From positions 8,571,501-8,635,500 of the forward strand of contig NC_044590.1 of the NCBI RefSeq assembly GCF_901933205.1: a stretch of 64,000 nt of DNA. Reading direction: 5' to 3'. Shown in pieces: positions 1 to 13,300 of this stretch. A model generated the notes under the pieces. That model ran no database searches. It saw only the letters and a list, made by a program, of their open reading frames with translations, and had not been told where the DNA came from. Origin of the DNA: Camarhynchus parvulus. Lineage: Eukaryota; Chordata; Aves; Passeriformes; Thraupidae. Each line of letters opens with the position of its first letter. Position 1 is the first letter of the stretch. The translations under genes were made by a program, and so were the position numbers.

Positions 1-1244
1 GGAAGGAAAGTGTTGGAAAGCAGGTTAGAGCAAGGGTATAAACACAGTGAAGCTGGACAAAATGGGAAGGAAAAGGACTCAGGAGAAACCTGGCCAAAGT
101 GGCCAAAGATCTGATGATTTCATTTGATGTTGATACAGTCTGGAGGAGTGAGATGAGTAAACTTCTCTTGAATGGGTTCATTCCATCATTACTTTTGTTC
201 TTGCCTGAGCTGGTTACATCCTTTATTGTTTCCATGGGGGGATCAGGAAGGAGAGGGTGAGTCAGGGGAATGTAGGAGATGAGACTGCTGAGTTAAGGAA
301 GGCCTTTATAAGAACTCACTCCTTTACATTATGATTTAAATGTATCATTTAACTGTAAGCCCATATTTAATTTTTACAAATAAAGCCATGGGTGTCCTGC
401 TGTTCCTACTGGAATATATTCACACAACAATAGCTGGACTTGGGGAAGGACATAAAGGTATGGTGGAATATAAATGTGTTGCATCAACCTTGTTGAGCTG
501 CAGCTCCTGTACAGATGAGGTAATTCACTGATGTTCCTATGGAGAAAAATATTCCAGCAGTGCCTCTTGTCTGCTTTTCACTCCAAGCACTGACTGATTT
601 GTATATGTAGAGGTGGTTGTAGGGGAAAGAAACCTGAGTCCTTAAGTGCTGATCATGAGCTTTTGCCTATGAAAAATATTTGTGCAAATAAATTTCTGCA
701 GCAAAAATCCCATAATAAGCTGTTGTTTTAAACTGGCCTGTATGGGAAACAGTCTTTCCTAGTGATATTTGATTCCTTCTTCACATAAAAACGTATTTTA
801 GAGTGTCTTGGGCACCAAATCTTGTTGGACACACAGTTAGAAGCAGCCTGCTCTGGCACTGAGTGTGGTGCACTCCTCAGGAGCTGCAGACATCACTTTG
901 TGGCTGCATCCTTATCAAGGCTGGGAATACCCAAAGGAGGGGTTATCTAAGTGCTTTTGTCAAAGGAGATAAACATCAACATTAGAAATTAGGATTTACT
1001 GACAGCAGTGTATTTTTTGATGGTTTTCTTGTCCCTTGATTTTGTTTTTATGCTCACAAGATGTCATCCTAGGACTGCTCTCTGTAACAAGTTGAATTTC
1101 TCTTGTATTGGTTTATGTTGGTACTTCAGATTAACGTTGGGGAGCCAGTGGGTTGTGCTGGCAGTCAGTCTCAGAAAATTTTAAAAAGAGAAAGATGGCA
1201 AATGTTTTTTAAACTGCATTATAAAAATCTTCTTTACCCTTCAG
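1..1244 (+). other. TTPAL: TTPAL intron (partial)
   Basis: This stretch precedes the first recognisable coding exon and is taken as the 3' part of a TTPAL intron. It is AT-rich and ends in a pyrimidine tract and AG at 1243-1244. I see no exon, repeat family or RNA gene in it. Earlier TTPAL exons must lie left of the window. Confidence 0.6.
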
Positions 1245-1355
1245 GATGGATTCCCCATTCGAATAAAGGCTGTTAACATAATAAATGAGCCTCGTATATT
1301 CAAAGGCATTTTTGCAATCATCAAGCCTTTTCTGAAGGAAAAGATTGCAAACAGG
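1245..1355 (+). CDS. TTPAL: TTPAL penultimate coding exon
   Basis: The exon is 111 bp (37 codons, phase 0 to 0), bounded by TTCAG at the acceptor and GTAAGG at the donor. It encodes the conserved CRAL-TRIO segment containing NEPRIFKGIF and FLKEKIANR. Confidence 0.93.
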
Positions 1356-2354
1356 GTAAGGATCTATGTGATTTGAACATTAATATTAATGTTTGTAAGT
1401 TCCTTGCTTGGCCACTCTTAAGTAAAAAAAAAAAAAATTATGACACTTGACAGTTAGAAAAATGTTGGTGCTATTTTACTTTCTGCTTTAAATTTAAAAA
1501 AATACACCTGTTGAGAAAATTCTCGGTGAGACGGAAACTTTGAGGAACTCAATACTGGCAAAATGTTAATATAGAACTTTAGTACATATGCTCTGTATCC
1601 AGGATATTATCCCTGTGGTTAATTATTTGACCATGACCATTCATGAGGTGGTGTCACAGGAAAGCTGTGTTGCCCCTTCCTTGCTCTTTTCCCTCATGCA
1701 GGGGTCCTGTGTGGCACAACTGTCCTCTTCACAGGACTGTGGTTGCCAAGGATTTTTTTTTTGTCCACAAGGATAAGTACTTTCAATCCCATGAGTGAAT
1801 TTGGGAATGAACTGAATCTGGAGCCTGAGACCAGGCACATGTCAAGTCTCTCTTGCTGGGATTTAATCTGCACAAGGTGTGGATTTTTGTCTCAAGACTT
1901 CTCTCACTGATGTGTCTGACTGTACCTGCCCACTGTTGTGTGCTGCCACTTGCCCATGAACACATCACTTCTTAAAGTTGTTCTTTAGCTCAAAATAAGC
2001 TTGTTAGCTGACTGTTCCCACAGTTTGTTGCAAAGTGTTTGATGTACACTTTAAAAGCTCTTTTGTTTTCTCCTTCAGTTTTTTCTTCATGGCTCTGATC
2101 TGAATTCCCTTCACCAAAACATTCCTCCGGTGATCCTTCCTGAAGAGTATGGTGGTACTGCAGGCAAGCTGGACATCTCTGCCTGGAACGAGCTGCTGCT
2201 GGCCTCTGAAGAGGACTTCCTGCATGATTTGTCAGAGCTGGTGCTGCCATGTGACAGCTCTCCCCACGACCTGCTAGTGAGTGGGGATGCTGATGAAAAG
2301 CAGTGTGATGATTCCCTGCGAGGGATGAAACCTCAGCTCTATTACTGTTACTAA
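1245..2354 (+). CDS. TTPAL: TTPAL, alpha-tocopherol transfer protein-like, last two coding exons (partial gene)
   Basis: TTPAL is a cytosolic lipid-binding protein of the CRAL-TRIO (Sec14-like) family, related to alpha-tocopherol transfer protein; its exact ligand is not settled. The window holds its C-terminal 128 residues in two exons, 1245-1355 and 2079-2354. The first reads DGFPIRIKAVNIINEPRIF and continues to KEKIANR. The second starts FFLHGSDLN, contains LPEEYGGTAGKLD, and ends QLYYCY followed by TAA. These match recalled vertebrate TTPAL at its CRAL-TRIO C-terminal lobe and tail. Both exons are in phase 0, with AG acceptors and a GTAAGG donor. The N-terminal part lies outside the window. 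The gene converges on SERINC3, whose stop is 4.8 kb downstream on the other strand. Confidence 0.93.
1356..2078 (+). other. TTPAL: TTPAL last intron
   Basis: This 723-bp intron runs from GTAAGG to a TTCTCCTTCAG acceptor. It contains an A-run near 1425 and a T-run near 1755; nothing else was recognised. Confidence 0.85.
2079..2354 (+). CDS. TTPAL: TTPAL terminal coding exon with stop
   Basis: The exon has 91 codons plus TAA at 2352-2354. It starts FFLHGSDLNSLH and keeps the EYGGTAG signature typical of the end of the CRAL-TRIO domain. It ends in the TTPAL tail with CDDSLRGMKPQLYYCY, close to the human ending. Confidence 0.95.
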   Translation, partial: FFLHGSDLNSLHQNIPPVILPEEYGGTAGKLDISAWNELLLASEEDFLHDLSELVLPCDSSPHDLLVSGDADEKQCDDSLRGMKPQLYYCY

Positions 2355-4933
2355 CAAACCACTGGAGGGAAGTTGTTTCCAGCACAGTTAAGATCTGCTC
2401 TGCTAGGTGATGTTGTGAACTCTGCCTTACTCCTAAACCTGCAGTTTAGGGACAGACTGCTGAGGCACTTTACACTGTAGAACCAAAGGAAGCTGGAGAG
2501 GGCACAATGGGGGCAGGGCAGAGTTCAGGGAGGATAAAAGCAAAGAGCACAAGTTGTCTAGAAGACTTGAGGCTCATCAACCTCTGTGTGAATGGTGCAA
2601 ACTGGCCTCTTCTTTCTAATGATAAAAGGAAAAAATTATTGCAGATAGGTAATTGACAATTTCTTGTCCCCACCCCACACAGGTGAAAAGTGTGGATGAT
2701 TTACGAGCTTTGTGATTATCTGGTCTCTTCCCCTTCTGCAAACACCAGTAATGAAAGACTGGTGAAAGAAAGAAAATGGCTTTTGAATCCTGCAAAATAT
2801 AATTCTGTAGTGAAGATTGCTTAAAACCATAGAAGTCTAATTTGGCCTGTCCTCTGTCACGTGGTTCAGATTGTGAGTTGGTGTTTCTGAAATATCTCAG
2901 TGAATATTTCTTTCAAATTAATACAGAACAAAATTTACTCATGAATACCTATATGGAGATCATCTCTTAAACCTCTTCACAGTTGGAGGAACTGTGACTG
3001 ATGGATTAACTACCATAACATGTATACCAAGGTTTATACAGCAGATGCAATCTTCATTTTCAGAAAACAGCAAGTTTTTCAGATCATTTACTAAGGCTTT
3101 TGATTGGACAACAGCGTCAAATAATGAGGTTCAGGACCAAATAAAAGAAAGCTGTGTCAGCCACTTCCCCACATTGACCAGTTCTTTTCTGCTTGAGATA
3201 AGGAATTGGGTAAGTACCTCATACCCAGGATGTGTGAGGAGGTTTTGTAGCAGTTGGCATGTGATGTATAGAAGGCAATACTTCATGTAAGACAGCAAGG
3301 TGCTGCTTTAGCTTGTTACTTTAGGCTAAATTTGAGTTTTAGGTCTGTGAAACCAAATGCAGACAGGCTTTTAAAAGCACATTCTTAAATTTCCTGATAT
3401 TGTAGCATTTTGTTCACTGTGCTTGTCAGCTCTTCTGTGAAATGTTACAACTTAGTTTTTAACTTTGTTGACCTCTTTTGTCTTTGGTTGTCATGTTCCT
3501 GTATGAAGTTAGACTTGAATCATCTCTGTGATACTTACCCATACCTTGTATGCCTGTGCTTCTAGGTCTTTGTCTAGAGACAGAACTAACATTGATGTCA
3601 AACCAGGGTAAGATACCTGTGTCTGAATAAGCTGTTCCCACTCCCCAAGTTCATTTTATTTAATGGTCTTGACTTAACTCTCAGCACACTCTTTGCACAC
3701 ATTTTTCTGCACTATAACGGTGTGGAGATGGGAAACCTCACGAGGACGAGGAAAGCACAGTCTGTTACTTCAAGGTGAAATAATTCACTATTTGGTGGAA
3801 AAGATCATCCCTTCTAATTGGGAACTTATCACTAGAGCACTTTCTCTGGATGAAATCTTGATTTAGTGCCAAATGTGATTATAGGCACCAGTTATGTTTC
3901 TGTAAATATAAAACTAAATTATCTTGAGGATCTCAGACATTCATTCTTCAAAGTGCCAAACTCTGTTTTGAATGTCCTTCTTCCTCTTAGCCCCCTTGCA
4001 GCATGACTGCACTGCCAAAAGGAGACTTCTGTAATGACTTCCTGACCTGGCAGCAGACCTCATCCTGGAACTAAGGGGTGGCAAATGCCATACCTGTCAT
4101 CCTGACATTGTAAAGAGACTGGGTTCTGAAAAGGGTAAAACCATGAAGCTTTTTTCCTTTTCTCTGTGGCAGTTCAGAATCTATAGGAGCAGAAAAGTCA
4201 TCCCATGAGTAGTTGTAGGTTAAAGGTGGGAAGAGATTAATTTTCCTCAGTGAAAGCATCTCATTTTTCTTACAAGTCAATTTTAACTCCTCTTTGGTAA
4301 CTGTTACCTTTAGTGCAGGGAAAAAATCCAACTACCCTTTTCATCTACTTAAGGTAAAAGAGTACTGCTTGGCAGCTCCTCCTTTGTGACCAGAATATGC
4401 TCTCTGTTTTGCAGAAATTAATTCAGTTTTTTGCCACCTAGAAGCCAGTAGCACACAGCACCAGGACTTGGACAGATCAGTGGCTGCCCACACTACTGAA
4501 CTGCTAGAAGAGAGTGATGCCTCTGTTGTTTTAGTGCCTCTTAATTCCAGTCACAATGTACCACTGAAAAAAACCAGAATGGACCATTTTACCTAGAGAT
4601 AAAGGCCTCACTGATAGTCTTTCCTTAATTGTGTTGCAGGGTTAGAAGTGGGGGTAAAGTGACTGTAGGAACAGCTCCTTTCATCCCCTTATGTAACTAT
4701 TACAGAGGGAGGCTGGATATTCAAAATTCAGTTTAGTGTCCTTCAAAAAGAAAGAAATCTAGTGGTGTTCAGCAGAAGGCTGAGGAACCTCTATAAAACT
4801 CACCCTTTTTCAGCCTTTTGTATTTTCTTGCATGCCTTAAATAGTAGGCAGACTAGATCCACCTCACCCCCCTCTTCTTTCCTGTGCTCACTAAGAATAA
4901 AGAATATGATTTAAACATAACAATGAGGTTCTA

Positions 4934-5045
4934 GGTTGTGCTGGGTTTGGCTGGGGTAGAATTTTCTTCACAGGAGTTGGTGTGGCCCTGTGTGAGTGAG
5001 CAGCCATGGTGCTGGCTGGGGTTAATCCACCACAACTGCCAATGC
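4934..5045 (+). mobile_element. LTR-like fragment (ERVL-type, avian)
   Basis: The stretch containing GTGCTGGGTTTGGCTGG, followed by a TTTTCTTCACAGGAG motif and ending near GGTTAATCCACCACAAC, resembles a widespread avian LTR sequence that I recognise from memory. It is short and lacks recognisable ends or target duplications. The family name cannot be assigned without a repeat search. Confidence 0.4.
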
Positions 5046-5376
5046 TGAAAAGTGCCAGTCTTGTGCCTCCAGAATTTCTTTTTCTTAAAGCTGGCTTCTG
5101 GGCAGTGGATGTCAGGATGCTGAATTAAGCCAGGCTTTATCAGGCATCTGTTATTTCTAATTTGCTGTTCCTTGGCTTTAGAACTGAGGCAGGAATTGCA
5201 GCTTCACTGAGCTGTGTCTCTAACCCTGAAGTCTCTCTGAGCAGTGCTTGGCATGTCCTACAGAAAGCACAGCTCTGGCTCACGTGTGCCTGGCTACAGA
5301 GCTGAGAATGTTCTTTGAGCTTTAGCACTTAGTAGCAAAGACATCAGTTTGTTCCCAGAATTTCTCATGTTTGGAA

Positions 5377-5382
5377 AATAAA
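5377..5382 (+). terminator. TTPAL: Candidate TTPAL polyadenylation signal
   Basis: This is a canonical AATAAA followed within 10-25 bases by a GT-rich stretch (tttgtgtcatgt), the expected downstream element. An earlier AATAAA at 4896-4901 is an alternative. Which one is used cannot be told from sequence. Confidence 0.35.
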
Positions 5383-6457
5383 CATTTGTGTCATGTATAG
5401 CATCTCCTTATCTACAAGTTAAGAGAATAGCTAGGAAAAGCTTACAGGAGGGGGTAGTTTTTTTGCTTGGGGGTTGTTTGTTTTTTTTGTTTTTACAGCA
5501 CAACAACCACTTTTTTCCTTCTTCCCACTTGAAATAACTTTGTTTTCCATGCTTATATATGCCTTTCCAGTACATAAGCCATCCCTGCCAAATCCAACAC
5601 ATAATAAGGAAGGATACTTGAACTGCATTGGCATTAGGTGGCACAAAAGGTAGCTGCAAACTGTACATACAAGTACTTGAATTTATACTCTTGTAAATGG
5701 ATGTTGTGAGCCCTGAGGTATTTTCAGGAACTGGCTGAAGTATCATTTTTGTTAAATCTTGTATCGTTAAATCTCTTTAAGTATCATTTTGTTAAATTTA
5801 TACCATTTTGGCTTGAATTAATCATTGTCTTATTCAAATATTAATTTTGCTGTCTGTTATATGTGGGCCTAGAGGTGTTGGGTGGTTAAGTGTACATCTT
5901 ATTTTGATAAAATTTATTTTTATATTGCATTTTATAATACAAAGTTGTCAAAAATGTGTAAGTTTATGATGCATGACTGGGTGATTAAACACATTGTAAC
6001 AGCTGCTCATTTGATATTTTCAATATGTTTGTCTTGTGTCATGTTGGGATATTTTACTGTAAACGTCAGTAACAACACACAAGTTCCATATTTAAACATA
6101 ATCACCACAACACTGCATTAGCAAAAGGTTTTGCTTTCTGCTGGAGAACAAAAGTTTACTTGAACTGAGCAACTTCAAGGAAAAGGATTTGACACTCAGA
6201 CTCACACAAAATACTGTTGGTTTCAAAAAAATCTGTCACTTAGTATTTACTGCACAGAGAAAACAACCAGTCACATCCACCTGGACACTGCAGCAGCTGA
6301 GCACTGTAAGGGGTATTTTCCACTGGAGAAGGAACTGCTGCTTCTTAACACTTCAACAGAGCTGGGCCACTTTCAGTAGTTACTTTGCTTTATTCAAATG
6401 AGTTTACAGTGCAAATGCCTTACAGCCAATAATAATAATAATTCCATGTATGTTACT

Positions 6458-6463
6458 TTTATT
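6458..6463 (-). terminator. SERINC3: Candidate SERINC3 polyadenylation signal
   Basis: TTTATT on the plus strand is AATAAA on the minus strand, about 0.7 kb past the SERINC3 stop. A second signal lies 70 bases further on at 6389-6394. This is inferred from motif and position only. Confidence 0.35.
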
Positions 6464-7170
6464 AAGCATATTGGACAACTGAAACCAATCAATCAATAAG
6501 CTCTATTTTCCAACATAATCATAAAGTTGATTAAGCTACTCATACACTTACCACTCTATTTGGCAAACATCCTAAAAAAGAAGTTACCATAGAAATTGCC
6601 CCTTAAAAAGGGCAAGTTTGTCTTAAAAAGAATTATGAGTTAACCAGTTTTTCAACTTCAGAGTTGTTCTTTTGGTGAGGAGTAAGGGTGCTTTTTGCCA
6701 CAACACAAAGTTAAGTAATTTAAATAAACTTTTCCTGTAAATAAACTTTAGCAGTGGAATGTAGAAATCAAGCAGCATGGCTTACACTTCCAGAAACTGA
6801 AGCATGAGCAGAGTAGTGCATTATGCTGATTATAATTGCTCTTTAAAATATATTACTTCATATTTAACTAAATGTTAGCTTCTCTTCAGTAGAAGGTTGG
6901 GGCTTTTGGACAGAAGAGATAATTTCTTTTGTGCTTTGACAGCACAGCTGTAGTGAATTTTAAAAATGCAGTAATAAGATAACCCTGGTAAAGGTTAAAA
7001 TAGAAAGATAACTGATAATTTTGGTGCTGCATCAAGCATTATGCAACACATAACTGTCTATCTGAGTGCATTTTAATACCAACATAAGAAACAGTAACTA
7101 AAGCAATGAATGAACATTTTGGCTGTCAGCAGAGTTCCCCACTTTTGTAAGCTCAGACAGGTGCAGGAAC

Positions 7171-7309
7171 TTAAGTGAAGTCTCTATTAGTAAGGACAAG
7201 AGGAGCCACTAAGGTCCAGAGATAGAGAAGCAGACAAACCCAGCTGGAGGTAATCTTCACCCACACGGCCGGCCACTTACTTGTCATGGTTTTGAAATCT
7301 GCATCAGGG
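7171..7309 (-). CDS. SERINC3: SERINC3 exon 10 (terminal coding exon)
   Basis: The exon is 139 bp and ends at TAA (7173-7171). It encodes [19 protein letters not shown] and the last membrane segment [17 protein letters not shown], then TNRDFT. Its acceptor TTTTTAG is in phase with exon 9. Confidence 0.95.
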
Positions 7310-10300
7310 CTAAAAAGTAAAGAAGTCCATTAGTAGACACAGAAAACACCTCTCCCTGTTCCTTGGTACCTCTCATGAATCTGAAGTGAGGGCAATCCTT
7401 TGGGGCACTCCAATGCAAGACCCTTTGTGAGAACATAGTGAGACAACTAAGCCAGCAGTTTCCTGTGGCTCCATCACAGGCTGTGGTTCTTGGAACCCAG
7501 TTTTCAAGCCTGCTTGCCCATGCTGATGTGCTGCTGTTAAGGAAGTATTTGCTAATTTATACCATGTCCTGGGAGCAGTGGTTCTGAGCTACAGTGGCAG
7601 AGGGCATGCCCAAGTGTTTCCAACAGATATAGGAAATCACATCTCTGATAAGCAGCACATATGGCTGTCCCTGCACATCTCTGCCAGGATGAAAAGCAGG
7701 CTGGCTTCTAACAAACTTTTCAGGAGGCCACCTGAAACCAGTTCCATGTGTATCCTTCCTGCTACTCCTCCAGCTGAAGAATGGCAGCCACACTTTCTGC
7801 CCTTGCAGCTCTGCAGTAGTGCCCTGGAACCACAGCTGCTGATTGTGCTGCCTTCTCACATCTCAATTCAGTAACACTAAATTGAGAAGGCACAGCTCTA
7901 CTGCAGCTGGCACAGGGACAGCCCCTTCATCACCTGGCAGGAGGAGGAGTCTCCCATCCACACAGAACCCATCACCTCCCCTGTGGCTCTTACCTGTACC
8001 AGTTGGTGAGTGTCATCATGATGTACAGAGAGGCGAGGAAGAGCATGAAGTGGAAGAAGGTGTAGCTGTACTGGACACCATCCTTCTCGTTGTCCGTGAC
8101 ACGGCGCACCTCGCCCTCCTCGGCTGTGCCACTGCCTGTCCCCACAGTGTCCTCCAGGATGGCAGTGTCACTGCCTGACAGGGTCAGCTTGTTCACCTGG
8201 CTGTTACTTGAAGAGCGGATGCTGCAGTGTAACCCAAACAGAGACATGGTTAACAATTCCTTTTACAGGCAGCTGTGGTTGATAATCAAACAAGTAATGG
8301 GCCACAATGAATGTCTGGGACTAGCAAATCATCCATTTGGAAGCATATGGAAATTGGTCTCCAACTGTTTTCATCCAAGCTTTTGTTATCTTAATGAAAC
8401 AGCATTCCTAGTCCCAGATCATAGAAAGGTGTTGTTTGGAAGGAACCCGAAAGATTATCTCATTCCAATCCACTTGCCGTGGGCAGGGACACATTACACC
8501 TAGACCAAGTTGCTCACAGCTCCATCCAGCCTGGCCTTGAACACTTCCAGGGATGGAGCACCCACAACTTCTCTGGACAACCATTCCAGTGCCTCATCAC
8601 CCTTGAAGTAAAGATTTTTTCCCTAATACTTAATCTAAACTTACTCTTCCAGGTTTAATCCATGACCTTGTAAAAGTCTCTATGTTCCCTGTAGGCTCCC
8701 TTCAGACACTGGAAAGCCACAATTAGGTCACCCCAAAGCCTTCCTTTCTCTAGGCTGAACAAACCCAGTTCTCCCAGCCTTTTCTCACAGGAGAGGTGCT
8801 CCATCCCTCCAATCACCTTGTAACACATGTTGTTCTGTTATCTGGATAGGGCTGACAAGGCTTATCCTCATGCACAAAGCAAAACACAGGTTTATGAGCC
8901 ACATTTGGCCTCAGGCCTGAGACAGCAGCTGGATGTGAATAAACAGAGGTACATTTTGCACTAGGCCCACATTCAAACAAAGGAGGCAAACCCCAATTCT
9001 TTACCACTGGATAGCAGTGCAGATCCTACCTGGAATACAAGAGGCAAAGGACAAAGATAACCAGTCCAACAACACTCTGGGCATCCCACCACTGCAGGGA
9101 CTTGGGTGGAGCAGGAGTGGCAGGAGGGACAGTGGCATTGGCTGGAACAGCTGTGGGTGCAGCTATCTGGGTGATGATATTCAGCAGACTTGGGTTACAG
9201 TTTCTTTCTGAAAGGGATTTCAAGGCAGATTAGAGAGATGCCAGCATGTAGCTAAGAAAAGATGACAAGGTAAACTTGCAATTTTTCATTCCCTTGAACT
9301 GCTGATCTCTTCGATTCTCCAGAGGCAGAAATTGCCTGCAATATTTTCCTGCCTGTGAGCTAGACAAGGGTATAATAAATAAATAACATCAGAATGCCCT
9401 GACACTGTTTTTTCCCCCCTTACAACACCCCAGTTTTGTTCTGCAAAGAGGCAGTTTGATGGTTTCAGTCAAGTCAGGTTTTCAGCCTCACTGGATTTGA
9501 TCTGAACAGATCAGCAATTCCCACAGAGTGATCTGTAATAACAATCAACTTCTGCTTTCACACCAAAATATGACTCAAGACAGAGTGTTGCTTACCAGGC
9601 TCATTGGACATGGCTGCCCAAGTGAGGTACATGGTGTAGAGCGTGATGACAGAGGACTGGAGGAGGCCAGAGCGAGGCTGATGTTCCTGTTCCAAAGCAG
9701 AAGAAGCCAAGGTCAAAAGGGCAAGGTTTACCTAGAACTGGATGGTTTTACCCCACTGCCACAGATGAAACTGTTACTAGCATGAAAACCATTGCTATTG
9801 GGCTTTGTTCTATGTTTGAAAGACTGGAAGAAATTCCTTAGAGTTATATAATTTATGTAAATAAAGCAACTCAACCAGAGAAAGAATAAGCAAACCAAAT
9901 CCTTTTCTTTTTGTGCCCAAGACTCAGTTGTGGGCTGTTACTGAGTTAATCTCAACCTTTTCAAACAATTTTGTAGATGAGAATCCAGCATGGGATTTGA
10001 GCAATACCAGTTCAGAATCGAGTAACATGCAACTTTCCTCTTACATTAAAGAAGTTTACCCCTAATTTCAAAGCCACAGTATCAAGCAAATAAATCTCCA
10101 GCTATTTTGCTACTCCCTAACAGATTTCTCTGTCCTGCCAGGGCCTTCACCACTAAAACCATGCCAGCAGTCCTCCACAGGGAAACAAAGTCCAAAACCA
10201 CGTTGGCTAAAAAAGCCTCTCTTCAGAAAATGTGTCACTATGTAGTAAAACGGTTTCAGAGCAATATTTTTTTTTTTTAGTTCCTAACTAGCATAGTTAT

Positions 10301-13300
10301 GATAGCTAATTTTTAAAGTTCTTATGTCTGACTGAACTGCTACTACATCCTTCCCACTTCATCCCTGCTTGGTATGTCAGAAGAAAAGAGCAGAGAAAAG
10401 TAATACCTGAACTTTTGGAAGGATAGAAACAATGGAGACAGTAATGCACAGGATCATGTTAAAGCTTATGAAGAACTTGTTCTCAGTGCAGTCATCAGGT
10501 TTCGTGTAGAAAACGTAGAAGAGAATTGACAAAAACCAGGGACAAGGCATAGAACAAGCTTGTACAGGACAACAGAGCTGGAGGGAAAAAAATTACATTA
10601 CACATATAGTTTTAGTAGTACATCTAAAATGCCTTAATGTCCAGCTAACACTGCAAGAAGACACTCTTTCTTCCTCACCTGGCAGTCTGGGTCACAAAAC
10701 CAGACTAGGAGGGTGCATTTTTGAAAGGTATGGCTAAATTTCTGCTTGGGCTCACTAAGCAGCATAGCACAGAGCAAGGCCAGGGGAAACATGACTTGCC
10801 TCTCAGCAGCAGTTTAATTAGTTTAACTGCTATCAGGCCACAGTGGCATAATGAGAGAGTGCTTTTTGCACACTTCTCATGGACATTTACCTGCCCTGGA
10901 TTCCTGTGCTTGAGGTCACCTATTTTTGTTTCCACTCTGTTCTTTGTAAGAAGCCACAAAATAACTGTTGCAGCACCCTTAGCTATGAGCTAAGAACCAC
11001 AACAATTAGCACTTTGTAATTAGTGGGCAGCTGGGGAGCAGGCACCAAGGCACACTCAGTGTGGCACTGCAGCCACTGTCACAGACACAACGGAGCTGCT
11101 GGGGACACAGCAGGGGAGGGGCAGAGCAGAGTCAGGCTTGAAGGGAACCAGGCTCTGAGCTCTGCACACACCCTGCAAACCAGGCAAGTGTGGTTTATTA
11201 GAACCCTCAGATGTGCTACTCACAAGCCTAAAATATTTCACATTTTATGGAACAAGAAAAAGGAAACACTGCTGCTATTAATTTCAGGTGTTTACAGCTG
11301 TGACTCAGGGACACTGTGCAGTTTAATTCTAGGTATGTCTGCAAACCAGTAAATGATATTCTGTAGGGTACTGGCCAGTAAAAACAAATCCTTTACAGGT
11401 TAAGATTCTTACCTGCATACCAGCATTTAGAATTCCCCTCTTCCATTTTCTCAACCCAGCTCTCATTCCAAGAGTGAGCAAAATCCACAAGTAGAACCAA
11501 CTGGATAAGAATGAAGCAGAAGGCTCCAGAAACACCAATCCAAAACCAAGCTAAAAAAAGGTGCAAGAAAAAAAAAGGTTAGTTTTCATCATGTGCATGC
11601 TACCTCTGTTTAAAAACAAAAAAGCTCCTAATTATACTGCAGAAAAATAATGAAAAAAACTGAAACTGTAATTAGAAATGCAGATGCTGTTAATCACTTT
11701 GCCTCAATTTGACAGGAGCATGGAAGGAGTCCCAGCTCTTCAGGGATGCAGCCACTGCTGGTCACACATTTTCAGAATGAGACAACATCTAACATGTGGC
11801 ATCTCTGTGTACATAAGTGCCATCATGCCACATTTCTTTGAGGGTCAACAACCCTTTCAGGTTTCTCTGATGTGGCCAGACAGCAGAGGTTTCCCACACA
11901 GATTTTTCAGACTCTAGGGAAGTATTTAGCACTTGTCAGTGTCCCAAGTTGCCCCCAGTCTAGTGTCAGAAGACTTAGCTCAGTAGTGGCTGTCTCACGA
12001 AGTAGAAAATTACTAATAACCAAAAGCTATTAGGTTGAAAAGGGATTTCTTATTGCCATAACTTCAGCTGGTCACCAAAATACTGGATGGACCAAGGTAC
12101 TCCAACAAAGATGGGCAGAAACTGCATCTTCTACAAAAGAACTTTCAGTATTGCCAATTAATCTGTGAAAAGGTTTGAGCTTATACAAGTCAGAATTCCA
12201 TGATGAACATTAACTGTACCTCTTGTGAAAGGCCCTTCAGGGATATAAAATGCTCCAACCATGATAGCCACGATGGCAGCTATTTTGAAGAACCAGAACC
12301 TTTAAAAGAAGATAGAAATCATAAATATTGGTCTTACCCCACACACAGTCAGTTCCCACACAGTAGTCATGTGCTCTTACATGATCTGTAAGCAGCTTGG
12401 TCCTGCTCCAGCCAGGGCTTTGGATCATGTGATGCTGCTGACCAGGGAGGTTGAGGACTTCCCATCCCTGGAAGTGCTCAAGGCCGGGCTGGATGGGGCT
12501 CTGAGCCACCTGGTCCAGTGGAAAGTGCCCCTGCCCACAGCAGGGGGTTGGAAGTGGATGGTCTTAAGGTCTCTTCCAACTCAAACCATTCTGTAATTTT
12601 ATGATTCTATGTGCTCCAAAAGTCCCTTTCCAATTAAATGACTCTATGATGATTCAGTCATCTCGCCCGAAACTAACTCAGTTAAATCAGGGAATTGGAA
12701 ATCAGAAACCAGCTTCTGCTGGCTGAGTCAGACTGGCCTTGAGAGTGACCCAATGAGTGCCAGAGGCAGCCCAAGGCTGGGGATATAAACTATCTGCAAT
12801 CTGACATCTCTGTGGAAATAGAGAGCACTGCCCTTTTAGTTGTCCCACCTCAGAGTGGCACCCTCAACCAGCACACTGAACATCTTAAATAAATAGGGAG
12901 CTTTTAAGGAGCCCAAAGCACTACTCTGTACTGGGTCCAAAAGAAAGCCAAAGCTGTCTGTGTATGCACAAAGGAATTTCCACTGTGTTCAGCAGAGAAG
13001 CTGGAAGGAGGAAAGCAGCTGGAAGGAAGGGCAGCCAGCTGGCTCACACATACCCATTGTGTATGGAAGCTCTGGGGTCGTTACTGGTTTTCACTTCTAT
13101 CATGAGCAGGGAGAGGAGGAAGAAGAACACGGCCATGGCAAAGCTGACACGATAGACAGCTCTGTACCCCACAAACACATCACAGCTGACAAAGCCCTCC
13201 AGGTGGGGGATCTGCGTGTGGAGCCCGTCATCACAAAATCCAGGAATCTGGGTAAAGATAAATTCACATTCCATTGTGAATTTACATTCCATTGTGAATT

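Larger units (their letters stand above)
2355..7170. other. Convergent 3' UTR/intergenic region between TTPAL and SERINC3
   Basis: No coding exon was recognised here. The left part should be the TTPAL 3' UTR; plus-strand AATAAA signals sit at 4896-4901 and 5377-5382. The right part should be the SERINC3 3' UTR; minus-strand AATAAA signals (TTTATT on the plus strand) sit at 6458-6463, 6389-6394 and 5913-5918. An LTR-like fragment lies at about 4934-5045. Open frames such as 2994-3290 and 4071-4331 show no recognisable protein. Confidence 0.7.
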
